Shown in pieces: positions 54,183 through 64,000 of a stretch of DNA of 64,000 nucleotides. The stretch is from JALYXV01 sp963733505 (GTDB lineage Bacteria; Actinomycetota; Acidimicrobiia; Acidimicrobiales; Palsa-688): contig CAVTDW010000001.1 of the NCBI GenBank assembly GCA_963733505.1, forward strand, positions 1 through 64,000, read 5' to 3'. How positions within the stretch are numbered: the stretch's first letter is position 1; the number at the start of each line of letters is the position of its first letter. The notes below the pieces were generated by a model. That model did no database searches and was not told the origin of the DNA. It worked only from the letters and a program-made list of their open reading frames with translations. The position numbers and the translations under genes are program-made.

Positions 54183-55037
54183 CTCTCGGCTCTGCGTGGC
54201 GCGGGCACGGGAGGGGCGGTGCGTGGCGTTGGGGGCTGGGGCTTGGGCACCGCAGGCTGTCGAAGCAGGGCGGGGAAAAGGCCTCGCGAGGGGTCGGGTC
54301 GCCCGGGTCTTTGGGCGGCGAGGGGGCTGGCTGGTCGGGCGGCCGAGCGGGTTCCCGGTCAAGCGGGATACCCGCCCTTTCAGTTGGTCCCGTAGGGAGC
54401 GGGTTCGGTGCCGGGGGCGGCAGCGGGTTCAGGTGCCAGGGGCGGTCAAGAACGGCCGCATCGGACTTCTGCACTTCCGGGCGATCAACGGCGTGGCCGA
54501 GATGACGTTCGGCACCGGCCCGATACTGCCGCTGCTGGCCAGGCCGGGGGGCGCATTGGAGTCCTGGGAACCACAGTTCGTCGCCCGACGCCGAGGGCGG
54601 CCTGTGTCTCTGCCGCCCGTCGACTCGGTAGTCGAGCCGAGGGCCGAGCCGGTGATCGCGCTGGGCGCCGCCCCCCCGAGTTGGTCCGCTCGCGACTCTG
54701 GTAGGGGTTTGAGTCTCTGGTCGGGGTTATCACCCCTCAGCGGTAACAACCCTGTACAAGAGCCACAAACCCCTACAAGACCCCCATGCCCCCCGCCGGT
54801 CGGCTTCGGCTTGGTCCAGGTAACGGCGGACAGGGTCGAGTTTGCGGTCATCCCAGCGCGTCCGGTCGGGCTTCTTCAGGTGCAACACCGGGATCTGATT
54901 GTCTGCGGTGAAGGTCTTCACCTGACGGCGGAACCGGTTCCCGATCCGCACGAGGGTCGGCTATGCCGGCCCGACAACCTCACATCGCGCGACGGCCCCA
55001 TGGGGGGCGGCCGGGAGGGGGACCTGCCCCCCTCCCA
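54183..55037. other. Stretch without an intact gene
   Basis: About 850 bases. Long Arg/Gly-rich frames here are composition artefacts. One gene fragment is seen on the minus strand (54730-54951). Nothing else recognised. Confidence 0.6.
54730..54951 (-). pseudogene. Fragment of a conserved hypothetical gene
   Basis: About 70 residues: RQVKTFTADNQIPVLHLKKP and RTRWDDRKLDPVRRYLDQAEA. This looks like the start of a large actinobacterial protein of unknown function in which KPDR-RWDDRKLD-V-PYL is common (from memory). The rest of the gene is missing and the frame ends soon after. Probably a remnant of an insertion or deletion event downstream of the GlnR-like gene. Confidence 0.4.
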
Positions 55038-55232
55038 CTAATAGTTGGTCTCGAGCAGCTCGCTATCGGGGTGGCTGGCCTCGGCGTTCTCCTTGAGCAG
55101 CAAGCCCATGGTGATCGCTCCGAGCGTCCCGCTCATCAGGAAGGCGATCGGTAGGGCAAACACGATGACTACGGCGATGACAAGTGCTCCGATGATCACG
55201 ACGCAGACCTTCCCGGATCGGCGAATGCCCAC
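55038..55232 (-). CDS. Small membrane protein
   Basis: 64 residues with one or two hydrophobic segments (VCVVIIGALVIAVVIVFALPIAFLM, GAITMGLLL). It overlaps the end of ridA by 37 bases on the same strand. The acidic tail ends SELLETNY. No family recognised; length and overlap leave some doubt. Confidence 0.55.
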   Translation of the reverse strand: MGIRRSGKVCVVIIGALVIAVVIVFALPIAFLMSGTLGAITMGLLLKENAEASHPDSELLETNY

Positions 55233-55579
55233 ACCTCAATTTCGACCGCCGCGCCCACCGGCAGGGCCGCGACCGCAAAGGCGGAACGGGCCGGGCGGTG
55301 ATCGCCAAATGCCGCGACGTAGGCCTCGTTCATGACTGAGTAATCCGCAATGTCCGCGAGGAACACGGTCGTCTTCACAACATCGTCCAGCGACGCCCCT
55401 TCCGCCTGCAACAGCCGTTCCGCATTGGCGAGCGCCTGGGTCACCTGGGCCGCCACGCCGTCGACCAGGTTCCCCCCTGAGAGCCCTAGCTGGCCACTAC
55501 AGACCAACCAGTCACCGGCTCGCACGATCGGCGTGTACGGACCGACCGGCTTTGGGGCATCGCTTTCGGCGGCACTCAT
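55196..55579 (-). CDS. ridA: RidA/YjgF/UK114 family enamine/imine deaminase
   Basis: 127 residues from ATG 55579 (MSAAESDAPKPVGPYTP). Family marks: KPVGPYTPIVRAGDWLVCSGQLG, VVKTTVFLADIADYSVMNEAYVAAFG and HRPARSAFAVAALPVGAAVEIEVWA, including the catalytic Arg (in ARSAF). It hydrolyses 2-aminoacrylate and related reactive enamines made by PLP enzymes, protecting the cell. Starts at 55579 rather than 55618 because the N-terminal extension is not in the family. Confidence 0.93.
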   Translation of the reverse strand: MSAAESDAPKPVGPYTPIVRAGDWLVCSGQLGLSGGNLVDGVAAQVTQALANAERLLQAEGASLDDVVKTTVFLADIADYSVMNEAYVAAFGDHRPARSAFAVAALPVGAAVEIEVWAFADPGRSAS

Positions 55580-55655
55580 CCGGCGGGAAACCCTAGCGGT
55601 CCTCGCGACAGCTTCCAACGATGCTGGGGAATCCCAGGCCCGGCTGCGTCGACGG

Positions 55656-57770
<2,115 letters not shown>

Positions 57771-57887
57771 TGGTCCGCCTTTCGCACCGGGCTTGGCCGC
57801 CGAGGGGGGCATTTGCCGTCCCCCGCCCGCGTACCCGTCGACTTGGCCGCCAAAACGGCATTCCCACGGAAGGCAGCGGCAAGGCCG

Positions 57888-59534
57888 CTACGTGAAACGG
57901 CCTCGCATGGTGGGCCACTCGGGGGGCAGCCCCTGGGCGACCCACGTGGCGGCCGCGACAGCCGCAAACACGGCGTCGCTGCCGTTGACCGGTGGCCCCG
58001 CCGAGGGCTCGATCGACACTTCGATGGGCGGCGTGTCCACCGCCCGCAGCACCCCGAAGGAACGGATCGTGAGGTCCTGCGCCTCCCCGTCGTCATCGAC
58101 CGCGATGCCCTCGCTGCAGACCCAGCTGAGCGCCATATGGGCCGCCCCGACGCAGTAGGAGCGCAGCACGATCTCGTCCAGGGGGGCTCCGCACGCCACC
58201 CTCACCGCCACCCGCGCCGGGCGACCACCGGGTCCCAGCTCCACCTCGGCCGTGGCCCGGCCACGCCCCTCGCCGGGAGCCACGACAGTGACGGCCGGGC
58301 CGCCACCGACACCGACACCGACACAGTGGCCGCCGCCACCGACACCGGCCAGGCCGGCCCCGTAGCCGCCCGCGGCGCCCGCGTCTGCCGCCACGCTCGC
58401 CGCCAACAGGACGGCGGCCTCAACCCAGCCCGCCCCCCGGATCGCCGCCGATGTCGGGGGGCCGGCGACATCGACCTCTTCCACGGTGAGGCCGGGCGCC
58501 GCCGACCGGATGGCAGCCGCGATGCCGTCGGTCCGCACCACCCGGATGATGCCGGAGCCATCGGCCCTGATGCCCGCCGCGACCGGCGGCCGTTTCGGAC
58601 CCAGCCGGACCACGTCCTCCCGGGACAGCAGGACTCGAACCGGCCGGCCGTGCTGGTCGGCTAGTCGGCGGGCCAGAGCCGTCGCCGGGCTGGCCTGCTT
58701 GGCGCCGAACGCCCCGCCGTTACCGAGGGGTGTCGCCGGCTCACCGCCGGGGACGCACCACGAAGCGTCGGTCTCCACGTAGGCCGGTTCCACCCAGGTG
58801 GTGCGCAGGACAGCCGCCCAGTCGCCAGCCGGCACCTCGAGGGGGTGGCGCAACGACATCCCACTTCGCCGGCCCGGAACCTGCCCGGCCGCGGCCCGCG
58901 CCTCAGCCAACGACTCGCCGACCGCCCAACCCCCGTGACCGTCGGGCACCGCCACCAGGGCGTCTGGTGGCGCCAGGTCGTCGGCGAAGCCGGCCCGGCC
59001 AGCCGCCACGTCGGACCCGACCCGCTGGCCGGTGCCGCCCTCGATGGTCGCCCGCTGGCCCGCCGCCTCCAGGTCCCGGCCGGCCACCGGACCGGGCAGC
59101 GTCGTGGCTGCCTCGACCACCGTCCGCCAACCGGTGCAGCGGCACAGGTGGGCCAGCAGCGCCCGCTCGACGCTCGGTGCATCCACCGCCGCACCGTCGT
59201 TGATCGCGGCCAGGCGCACCACGATGCCGGGTGTGCAGAACCCGCACTGGCTGGCCCCGGTCGCCGCGAATGCGTCGGCCCACCGCTGGCGGGTTGCCTC
59301 GGGCAGGCCGTCGAGGGTGGTGACGGCCCGACCGGCGACTCGGCGCGCCGGGGTCACGCACGCCACTCGGGGCTTGCCGTCGACCAAGACGGTGCAACAC
59401 CCGCACTGGCCTTGGGGGCTGCACCCATCCTTGGCCGTGCGCAATCCCAGCCGGTCGCGCAGCACCTCGAGCAACGACGAGCCATCGTCGGGAACAACCA
59501 CGGCGCGCCCGTCGACCTGAAGTGCCAATTCCAC
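57888..59534 (-). CDS. Compact xanthine-dehydrogenase-like protein: 2Fe-2S domain fused to shortened molybdopterin-type region
   Basis: 548 residues. Residues 1-155 are a complete XDH-type Fe-S module: the plant-ferredoxin-like site DGCSPQGQCGCCTVLVDG and the second site GASQCGFCTPGIV...CRCTGWRTVV. The remaining 390 residues resemble parts of the molybdopterin subunit (GFADDLAPPDALVAV; LGNGGAFGAKQ in place of GGGFGGK; GLPPEWP near the end), but this is about half the usual length. Where the family has the catalytic Glu (GxGEPP) it reads AGPPV. It may be an electron-transfer or assembly protein rather than an enzyme, or a decayed enzyme. Codon use and GC are like those of neighbours. Not a known operon; no FAD subunit nearby. 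Confidence 0.8.
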   Translation of the reverse strand: MELALQVDGRAVVVPDDGSSLLEVLRDRLGLRTAKDGCSPQGQCGCCTVLVDGKPRVACVTPARRVAGRAVTTLDGLPEATRQRWADAFAATGASQCGFCTPGIVVRLAAINDGAAVDAPSVERALLAHLCRCTGWRTVVEAATTLPGPVAGRDLEAAGQRATIEGGTGQRVGSDVAAGRAGFADDLAPPDALVAVPDGHGGWAVGESLAEARAAAGQVPGRRSGMSLRHPLEVPAGDWAAVLRTTWVEPAYVETDASWCVPGGEPATPLGNGGAFGAKQASPATALARRLADQHGRPVRVLLSREDVVRLGPKRPPVAAGIRADGSGIIRVVRTDGIAAAIRSAAPGLTVEEVDVAGPPTSAAIRGAGWVEAAVLLAASVAADAGAAGGYGAGLAGVGGGGHCVGVGVGGGPAVTVVAPGEGRGRATAEVELGPGGRPARVAVRVACGAPLDEIVLRSYCVGAAHMALSWVCSEGIAVDDDGEAQDLTIRSFGVLRAVDTPPIEVSIEPSAGPPVNGSDAVFAAVAAATWVAQGLPPEWPTMRGRFT

Positions 59535-59557
59535 ACCCCGAGAGTAGGTTCGCCCTG

Positions 59558-60463
59558 GTGGACAGCCGCCTCACCCGCCGCAACTTCCTCATCGGGGCGG
59601 CCACGGCGCTCGGTGCCGCAGCCTGCACGAAGGGCAAGGGCGTCATCCATGTGGGCGACGGCCAGGCGGCCCAGCTCAATCTCCTGGTTACCTCCGGTGC
59701 AGTCGACGGCCCGTCCGACCAAGCACTCTCGGTCTTCGAGGCGGGAATCGACCAGCGGGTGGCGTACGTGCTCACCGGCAAGAACGGCCTCCTCACCCCG
59801 GCGCCGGGGTCGACAACCTTGCAGGTCGGCACCGACGAAAAGCACTGGGGCCCGCCCGTTCCCGTCGATATCCACTCCGACACGGGCGCGTCCACGAGCA
59901 ACTACCTCACCGCCACCTATCGATTCCCGGCCGCAGGTACCTACTGGTTACGGGCGTCGTTCCAAGGCCAAACGGCCGATTCGCCGGTCGTGGTGATCGA
60001 CCGCAAGGACGCCAAGATTCTCCTCCCCGGCCAGCAGATGATCTCGACCGCGACGCCGACGACCAGCGATCACCGGGGCGTCGAACCGATCTGCACCCGC
60101 AACCCGCCGTGCCAGTTTCATACCCAGAGCCTCGACGAGGCGCTCGCCCAGCACCTGCCGGTTGCGCTGCTTTTTGCCACGCCCGCCCTGTGCCAGAGCG
60201 CGTTCTGCGGGCCGGTCTTGGACACGCTCATCGCCGCAGCCGACCCCTATGCCGGGAAGATCAACTTCGTGCACAGCGAGATCTTCACCGCCTTGTCCCG
60301 GAACTCGGCCAACACGCCCGCCGTCCTGGCGTATCACCTGCAGTCGGAGCCGGTCCTGTTCCTGGCGAACGCCAACGGCACAGTCGTCGAGCGAATCGAT
60401 GCCCTCTTCGGGAAGGCCGAGGCGACCGCCGCCCTGGCCCGCTTGGCGACCGCCGGCGCCTGA
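59558..60463 (+). CDS. Tat-exported lipoprotein with thioredoxin-like C-terminal part
   Basis: 301 residues from GTG 59558. The N terminus has the twin-Arg motif TRRNFLIGAAT and lipobox AAACT. The middle is a beta-sandwich (YRFPAAGTYWLRASF). The C-terminal 110 residues look thioredoxin-like with CQSAFCGPVLDTLI, a C-x4-C motif, and VHSEIFTALS plus SEPVLFLANANGTVVERID (strand and Gly turn as in the fold). It could be a redox or metallochaperone protein on the outer membrane face. Divergent from the Fe-S fused protein (24 bases between coding starts). Confidence 0.8.
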   Translation: MDSRLTRRNFLIGAATALGAAACTKGKGVIHVGDGQAAQLNLLVTSGAVDGPSDQALSVFEAGIDQRVAYVLTGKNGLLTPAPGSTTLQVGTDEKHWGPPVPVDIHSDTGASTSNYLTATYRFPAAGTYWLRASFQGQTADSPVVVIDRKDAKILLPGQQMISTATPTTSDHRGVEPICTRNPPCQFHTQSLDEALAQHLPVALLFATPALCQSAFCGPVLDTLIAAADPYAGKINFVHSEIFTALSRNSANTPAVLAYHLQSEPVLFLANANGTVVERIDALFGKAEATAALARLATAGA

Positions 60464-60573
60464 TCGCTCAAGCTCCCCTCCGGCGCCTCGCACGCTGGGG
60501 CGCGCCTGAAGAAGAGTGTTTCAGGCGGGTGTGACGGTCGAGCAACGCCCGCTACCGGGCGGGGGCAGGGTCC

Positions 60574-60921
60574 TTAGCTGAAGGACTGGCCGCAGCCGCA
60601 GCTGCGCTGGGCATTGGGGTTGTTGATCGAGAAACCCGCACCCTGGAGGCCGTCTTTGAAGTCCAGCGTCGCACCCATGATGAGCGGAGCGCTCGACGGA
60701 TCGACAACGACCTTGACGTCGCCGTACTGCGATACCAGGTCGTCGGCGGCGAACTCGCTGTCGAAGAACATCTCGTAGCTGTAGCCCGAGCAACCACCGG
60801 GACGGACCGCGACCCGGAGCGCCAACTCCGGGTTGCCCTCCTGCTTCACGAGCTCGGCAACCTTGGCCGCAGCGGCGTCAGTGAGGTTGATGGTGGTCGT
60901 GGTCTCCTGCGTGGTGCTCAC
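60574..60921 (-). CDS. Fe-S cluster carrier, IscA/ErpA (HesB) family
   Basis: 115 residues. Three Cys in the family pattern: GGCSGYSYEMFFD and SCGCGQSF near the end. INLTDAAAAKVAEL opens the domain. A-type carriers bring Fe-S clusters to target proteins. It lies 36 bases downstream of the SufR-like gene on the same strand and near mrp, so the region is a Fe-S assembly locus. Confidence 0.95.
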   Translation of the reverse strand: MSTTQETTTTINLTDAAAAKVAELVKQEGNPELALRVAVRPGGCSGYSYEMFFDSEFAADDLVSQYGDVKVVVDPSSAPLIMGATLDFKDGLQGAGFSINNPNAQRSCGCGQSFS

Positions 60922-60957
60922 AGTTCGCCTCCAAAAAGGTGTGCCTGACCGGCCATG

Positions 60958-61627
60958 CTATCGGCTGAGCAGGTCAACATGGCAAGGATCTCGGTCTTCG
61001 AGGGTGGCGAACGTCGCCACGACCACCTCGGCGTTGGGCACTCCCTCGACAATGCCCTCGACAATTCCCCGGTGCAGGTGGCACACGAGCGCGGGAAACT
61101 CCGACGCCACCTCCCGGAACGGGCAGCTGGCGAAGGCGACGGTGGTCAGGTCCCCGTCCTCGCCCACGGCGGGATCGAAGCCCAAGTCGGCCAGTTCGTC
61201 GACCAGCGCTTCGAGGCACGACTGGGTGCCCGCGGCGGCCCGCAAGGCTCCCGAGCGCCGCCCCTCGGCCCGCCCGGCGTCGGCCACCATCTCGGGATCT
61301 GCCCCGCCCGCGGCGGCCACGCCGGCCAGCAGCCGGGCCAGCAGGCGGAACCCGGACGGCTCCAGCCCGAGCGACGGAGCCTCAGGCGCCAGCGACCAGC
61401 GATGCTGCGGCCGGCCCACCGTCCCCCGACTGTCGGCGTCGACATCGAGCAGCCCGACCTCGCGCATGCGCTCCAGATGAGGCCGCACCGTGTTGGGGTG
61501 CAGGTCGAGGCTGTCGGCGATCTCGGTGGTCGACAGGGGCACCGGCTGAGCGGGCCAACTCCAGATAGATGGCATACCGGGTGTTGTCGCCCAGGGCCTT
61601 GAACACCGGCAATCGATCCACGAACAC
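60958..61627 (-). CDS. SufR-like Fe-S-sensing transcription factor (one frame change)
   Basis: From GTG 61627 (or 61621): VDRLPVFKALGDNTRYAIYLELARS, an ArsR/HTH start. After a frame change near 61555 it continues STTEIADSLDLHPNTVRPHLERMREVGLL (HTH) and a sensor domain. The Cys residues in CPFREVASEFPALVCHLHRGI and DPCHVD match the cluster-binding Cys set of SufR/Rv1460-type repressors. It is divergent from mrp across an inverted repeat that overlaps both promoters, so it should repress both when holding a cluster. About 220 residues, normal for the family. Confidence 0.88.
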
Positions 61628-61628
61628 C

Positions 61629-61656
61629 AATATTACCGGGCCCTGCCGGTAGTATT
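61629..61656. promoter_or_regulatory. SufR-type operator with divergent -10 elements
   Basis: AATATTACCGG (61629-61639) and CCGGTAGTATT (61646-61656) are inverted repeats with one mismatch and a 6-base centre. TAGTAT (61650-61655) fits a -10 for mrp, with ATG 61662 at the expected start point. TAATAT (61635-61630, minus) fits a -10 for the SufR-like gene. Both messages would be leaderless. Confidence 0.7.
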
Positions 61657-61661
61657 CAGTT

Positions 61662-62849
61662 ATGTTGCCGTCGATTTCTGCCGCCGCTGTCGAAGGTGCC
61701 ATGCGGGGCGTCATCGACCCGGAGCTGGGCGACAACGTCGTCGATCTCGGGATGTACCAATCGGCCGACATCCGCGACGACGGCGACGTGACCGTGCACC
61801 TGGCCCTCACGACCGCGGGCTGCCCACTTCGGGCCCAGCTCCAACGCGACACGGTCAACCGGGTCGGCAGCCTGCCGGGCGTCACCAAGGTCCACGTACG
61901 CACCAGCGAGATGACGCGCGAGGCGAAATCGGCGCTCATGGCCCGGGCCCGTTGGAAGGTCCGGGAAAATGCCCCGCTCACTGATATTCCCGGCCGTACC
62001 AGGGTGGTCGCCATCTCCTCCGGCAAAGGCGGGGTGGGGAAGAGCTCGGTAACGGTCAACCTGGCCGCGACCTTGGCGGCCCGAGGCCACACCGTCGGGC
62101 TGTTGGACGCCGACATCGCGGGGTTCTCGGTGCCTCGCATGCTCGGGATCGACGGCCAGATCTCGGCCGAGGCCAACGAGGACCATCCCGAGCGACCCCG
62201 GATGCGCCCCATCGAGAAACGGATCGGCGCCGGCCTGGTCAAGGTCTTGTCCATGGGCTTCTTGTCGCCCGAGGACGAGGCGATCATGTGGCGCGGCCTG
62301 ATGCTCAACCGGGCGGTCCAGCACTTCCTCGAGGATGCGGTGTGGGGCGACCTCGACTACCTGCTGGTCGACATGCCCCCGGGGACCGGTGACATCCAGA
62401 TGGGCCTGGCCCGGATGCTCCCCCGAACCGAGATGATCATCGTGACCACGCCCGCGCTGGCGGCCCAGAAGGTCGCCGTCCGGGCCGCCGACATGGCCCG
62501 CAAGGGCTACCTGCGGGTGGTCGGCGTGGTCGAGAACATGAGCGGATTCACCTGCGAGCACGGCGACACCTACGAGCTGTTCGGCAGCGGCGGCGGCCAG
62601 CGACTGGCGGACGAGATCGGTGCGCCACTGCTGGGCCGCATCCCCCTCGAACCGGCGGTTTCCGCGGGCGGCGACGAGGGGAAGCCGGCGGCGCTCGGCG
62701 GCGGGCGGGTGGCGGCCGCCTTCTCGGCGCTGGCCGACGCGGTCATCGAGGCCGTTCCGGTCGTCGAGATGCAGGATTGCACCGCCCGCATCCTCGACCT
62801 GGTCCACGCCGCAGTCGCGGAGAAGGACGAGGACTCGGCTCGGCGCTGA
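61662..62849 (+). CDS. mrp: Mrp/NBP35-type Fe-S cluster carrier ATPase
   Basis: 395 residues from ATG 61662. N-terminal MIP18/DUF59 domain (AMRGVIDPELGDNVVDLGM; ALTTAGCPLRAQ). Then a deviant Walker A SSGKGGVGKSSVTVNLA and switch regions LLDADIAGFSVPRMLG and LVDMPPGTGDIQ. A CxxxH-like segment replaces the CxxC of canonical Mrp near the end (GFTCEHGDTYELFGSGGG), so its cluster site is not the classic one. It carries or loads Fe-S clusters in the cytoplasm. Probably controlled by the divergent SufR-like repressor. Confidence 0.95.
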   Translation: MLPSISAAAVEGAMRGVIDPELGDNVVDLGMYQSADIRDDGDVTVHLALTTAGCPLRAQLQRDTVNRVGSLPGVTKVHVRTSEMTREAKSALMARARWKVRENAPLTDIPGRTRVVAISSGKGGVGKSSVTVNLAATLAARGHTVGLLDADIAGFSVPRMLGIDGQISAEANEDHPERPRMRPIEKRIGAGLVKVLSMGFLSPEDEAIMWRGLMLNRAVQHFLEDAVWGDLDYLLVDMPPGTGDIQMGLARMLPRTEMIIVTTPALAAQKVAVRAADMARKGYLRVVGVVENMSGFTCEHGDTYELFGSGGGQRLADEIGAPLLGRIPLEPAVSAGGDEGKPAALGGGRVAAAFSALADAVIEAVPVVEMQDCTARILDLVHAAVAEKDEDSARR

Positions 62850-62860
62850 GCGGGCGCCGG

Positions 62861-64000
62861 TCAGTCGTTGATCCGCAGGGCCACCGCGGGGCGGATCCGA
62901 GAGGCCTGGATGGCGGGCGCCGCGGTGGCGAAGAGCGAGGCGATGTAGGTCACGACGACCAGGATCGCCAGCTGGGCCCACGGCACGGTGAACGCCGTGC
63001 CGCTTCCGAAGCTGCCGCTGTTCACTAGCCGCCAGGCGGTGACGAGTGCCAGCGCGACGCCGATGAAGATCCCCTCGAGCGCGATGAAGCTGCTCTCGGC
63101 CAGGAACGCCCGGCGCACCGCCACCGAGCTGAAACCCAGCGCCCGCAATACCCCGACCTCGCGCCGGCGCTCGCGAACCGCCCGCACCATCACCACCCCG
63201 AGGCCGGCGATCCCGACCAGAAGGCCCAGGGCGACGTAGCCCCGGATCAGGGTCAGGAACTGGCTCTGGATCGAGAACTGGTCGTTCACCAACTTCCGGA
63301 ACGATGCCGCGTCGGCACCGTTGGCGACGTAGCGGCCGTTGATGGCGCTGGCCAACGAGTCGTTGTCGGTGCCCGCAGCCGTGGAGACAAACAGCAGGTT
63401 GGAGCTCGACCGGGCTCCGAACACCCGGTCGCTCAACGTCCGGGCCAGATAGACGTGGTCGGCCCCGTCGTAGAAGGAGTCACTGACGATCCCGATGACA
63501 GTGAGCCGGACGAGCTGGCCGGTGATCGAGTCGCGCATGGTCACGGCGTCGCCCGCGCTGGGTTCGTTATTGCTCGGCCCGAAGCCGTTGCCTCCGAAGT
63601 CCCGGCCCACGATGATCTTGGTCGGGTCGGCCGCCGCCGCTCGATAGACGTCGCCTTGGGTCGCGTACTGCGAAGACCAGGCGTGCAGGTCGGGGGAGCC
63701 GTGGCCGACGAAGGAGTCGTCGTAGCCGACCGTGGTGAAGGTGTTGAACTTCCCGCTATCGCCCAGCCTGAAGTCGACGGGAACGGCGGCCGTCGGTGCC
63801 ACCACGGTGACCTTGTCGGACAGCTGCTGGACGCCGGCGACGGGTACCGGCTCGGCCGCGTTGGAGTCCACGATGATGGCCGCGCCGCCGCCCACCTTGC
63901 GGATCTGGTCGTTGATCTGGCCACTGAAGAAGTTGGAGATCGTCGTCAGCAGCACCAGGACGAAGACGATGATGGCGTACATGGCGAGCAGCAGACCGGT
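62861..64000 (-). CDS. ABC transporter permease, FtsX/MacB type (N-terminus outside window)
   Basis: Coding continues to the right edge (the reading frame remains open past Met at 63982, reading TGLLLA before it), so the start is outside. Visible: a membrane helix (MYAIIVFVLVLLTTISNFF), a long extracytoplasmic MacB-PCD-like domain (VDFRLGDSGKFNTFTTVGYDD, GRDFGGNGFGPSNNEPSAG, AVTMRDSITGQLVRLTVIGIV), then the FtsX helices (ERRREVGVLRALGFSSVAVRRAFLAESSFIALEGIFIG) and the end QASRIRPAVALRIND. Such permeases pair with an ATPase to export or extract lipoproteins or other substrates. It converges with mrp (12 bases apart). Confidence 0.9.
   Translation of the reverse strand, partial: TGLLLAMYAIIVFVLVLLTTISNFFSGQINDQIRKVGGGAAIIVDSNAAEPVPVAGVQQLSDKVTVVAPTAAVPVDFRLGDSGKFNTFTTVGYDDSFVGHGSPDLHAWSSQYATQGDVYRAAAADPTKIIVGRDFGGNGFGPSNNEPSAGDAVTMRDSITGQLVRLTVIGIVSDSFYDGADHVYLARTLSDRVFGARSSSNLLFVSTAAGTDNDSLASAINGRYVANGADAASFRKLVNDQFSIQSQFLTLIRGYVALGLLVGIAGLGVVMVRAVRERRREVGVLRALGFSSVAVRRAFLAESSFIALEGIFIGVALALVTAWRLVNSGSFGSGTAFTVPWAQLAILVVVTYIASLFATAAPAIQASRIRPAVALRIND

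Noticed and set aside
54196..55041. 281-codon plus-strand frame after the GlnR-like gene
   Set aside because: Strange composition, no domain pattern and it overlaps a better minus-strand fragment.

Overview
This is a high-GC chromosomal segment from an actinobacterium. The gene content (GlnE adenylyltransferase, a GlnA1/GlnA2 pair, an Rv0862c-like protein next to an XPB helicase, class E sortase, MscL with a zinc-ribbon tail, CopC-CopD/YcnI copper genes) and the style of the secreted proteins suggest an Acidimicrobiia-like lineage. That placement is inference from gene content; no marker phylogeny was possible.

Layout. 1-5100: accessory region with lower GC, holding the end of a lipoprotein gene, a frame-broken restriction-nuclease/NACHT/HEAT defence-type gene, gene debris, and a tRNA-Thr(CGU) whose 3' end faces the debris. 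5225-10676: Rv0862c-like protein, XPB helicase and a secreted GH16 glycosidase. 10702-17243 (minus): replication cluster topA, mmcQ/yjbR, tmk, two secreted proteins, holB. 17317-23666: DedA protein, then convergent membrane pyrophosphatase (with an unusual C-terminal extension), DtxR-type regulator, anti-sigma kinase, STAS protein and PhoU. 23796-29652: secreted FN3 protein with class E sortase, HAD-IB hydrolase, and small genes (DUF3237, muconolactone-isomerase-like). 29762-35383: three large membrane glycosyltransferase-like proteins. 35796-40737: NAD synthetase and GlnE, divergent. 40911-43271: MarR plus ABC-2 exporter with a clear operator. 43346-49329: ECF sigma, anti-sigma and a copper-type secretion/uptake cluster. 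49573-54182: MscL, GlnA1, GlnA2 and a GlnR-like regulator. 55038-64000: RidA, large catalase, a compact xanthine-dehydrogenase-like protein, a Tat lipoprotein with a thioredoxin-like part, IscA/ErpA, SufR-like regulator, Mrp and part of an ABC permease.

How parts work together. GlnE, GlnA1, GlnA2 and the GlnR-like regulator form a nitrogen-assimilation set inside one window. The SufR-like regulator, Mrp and IscA/ErpA form a Fe-S assembly locus with a shared inverted-repeat operator. The ECF sigma/anti-sigma pair probably controls the CopC-CopD, YcnI and unknown His-rich membrane protein.

Caution. Many genes carry single frame changes while the protein-level signal continues in another frame (XPB, TopA, the pyrophosphatase, FN3 protein, one glycosyltransferase, CopC-CopD, SufR, and about ten in the NACHT gene). 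Several lie in GC-rich simple repeats. Sequencing or assembly indels are the simplest explanation for most of them; true decay is most plausible for the NACHT gene.
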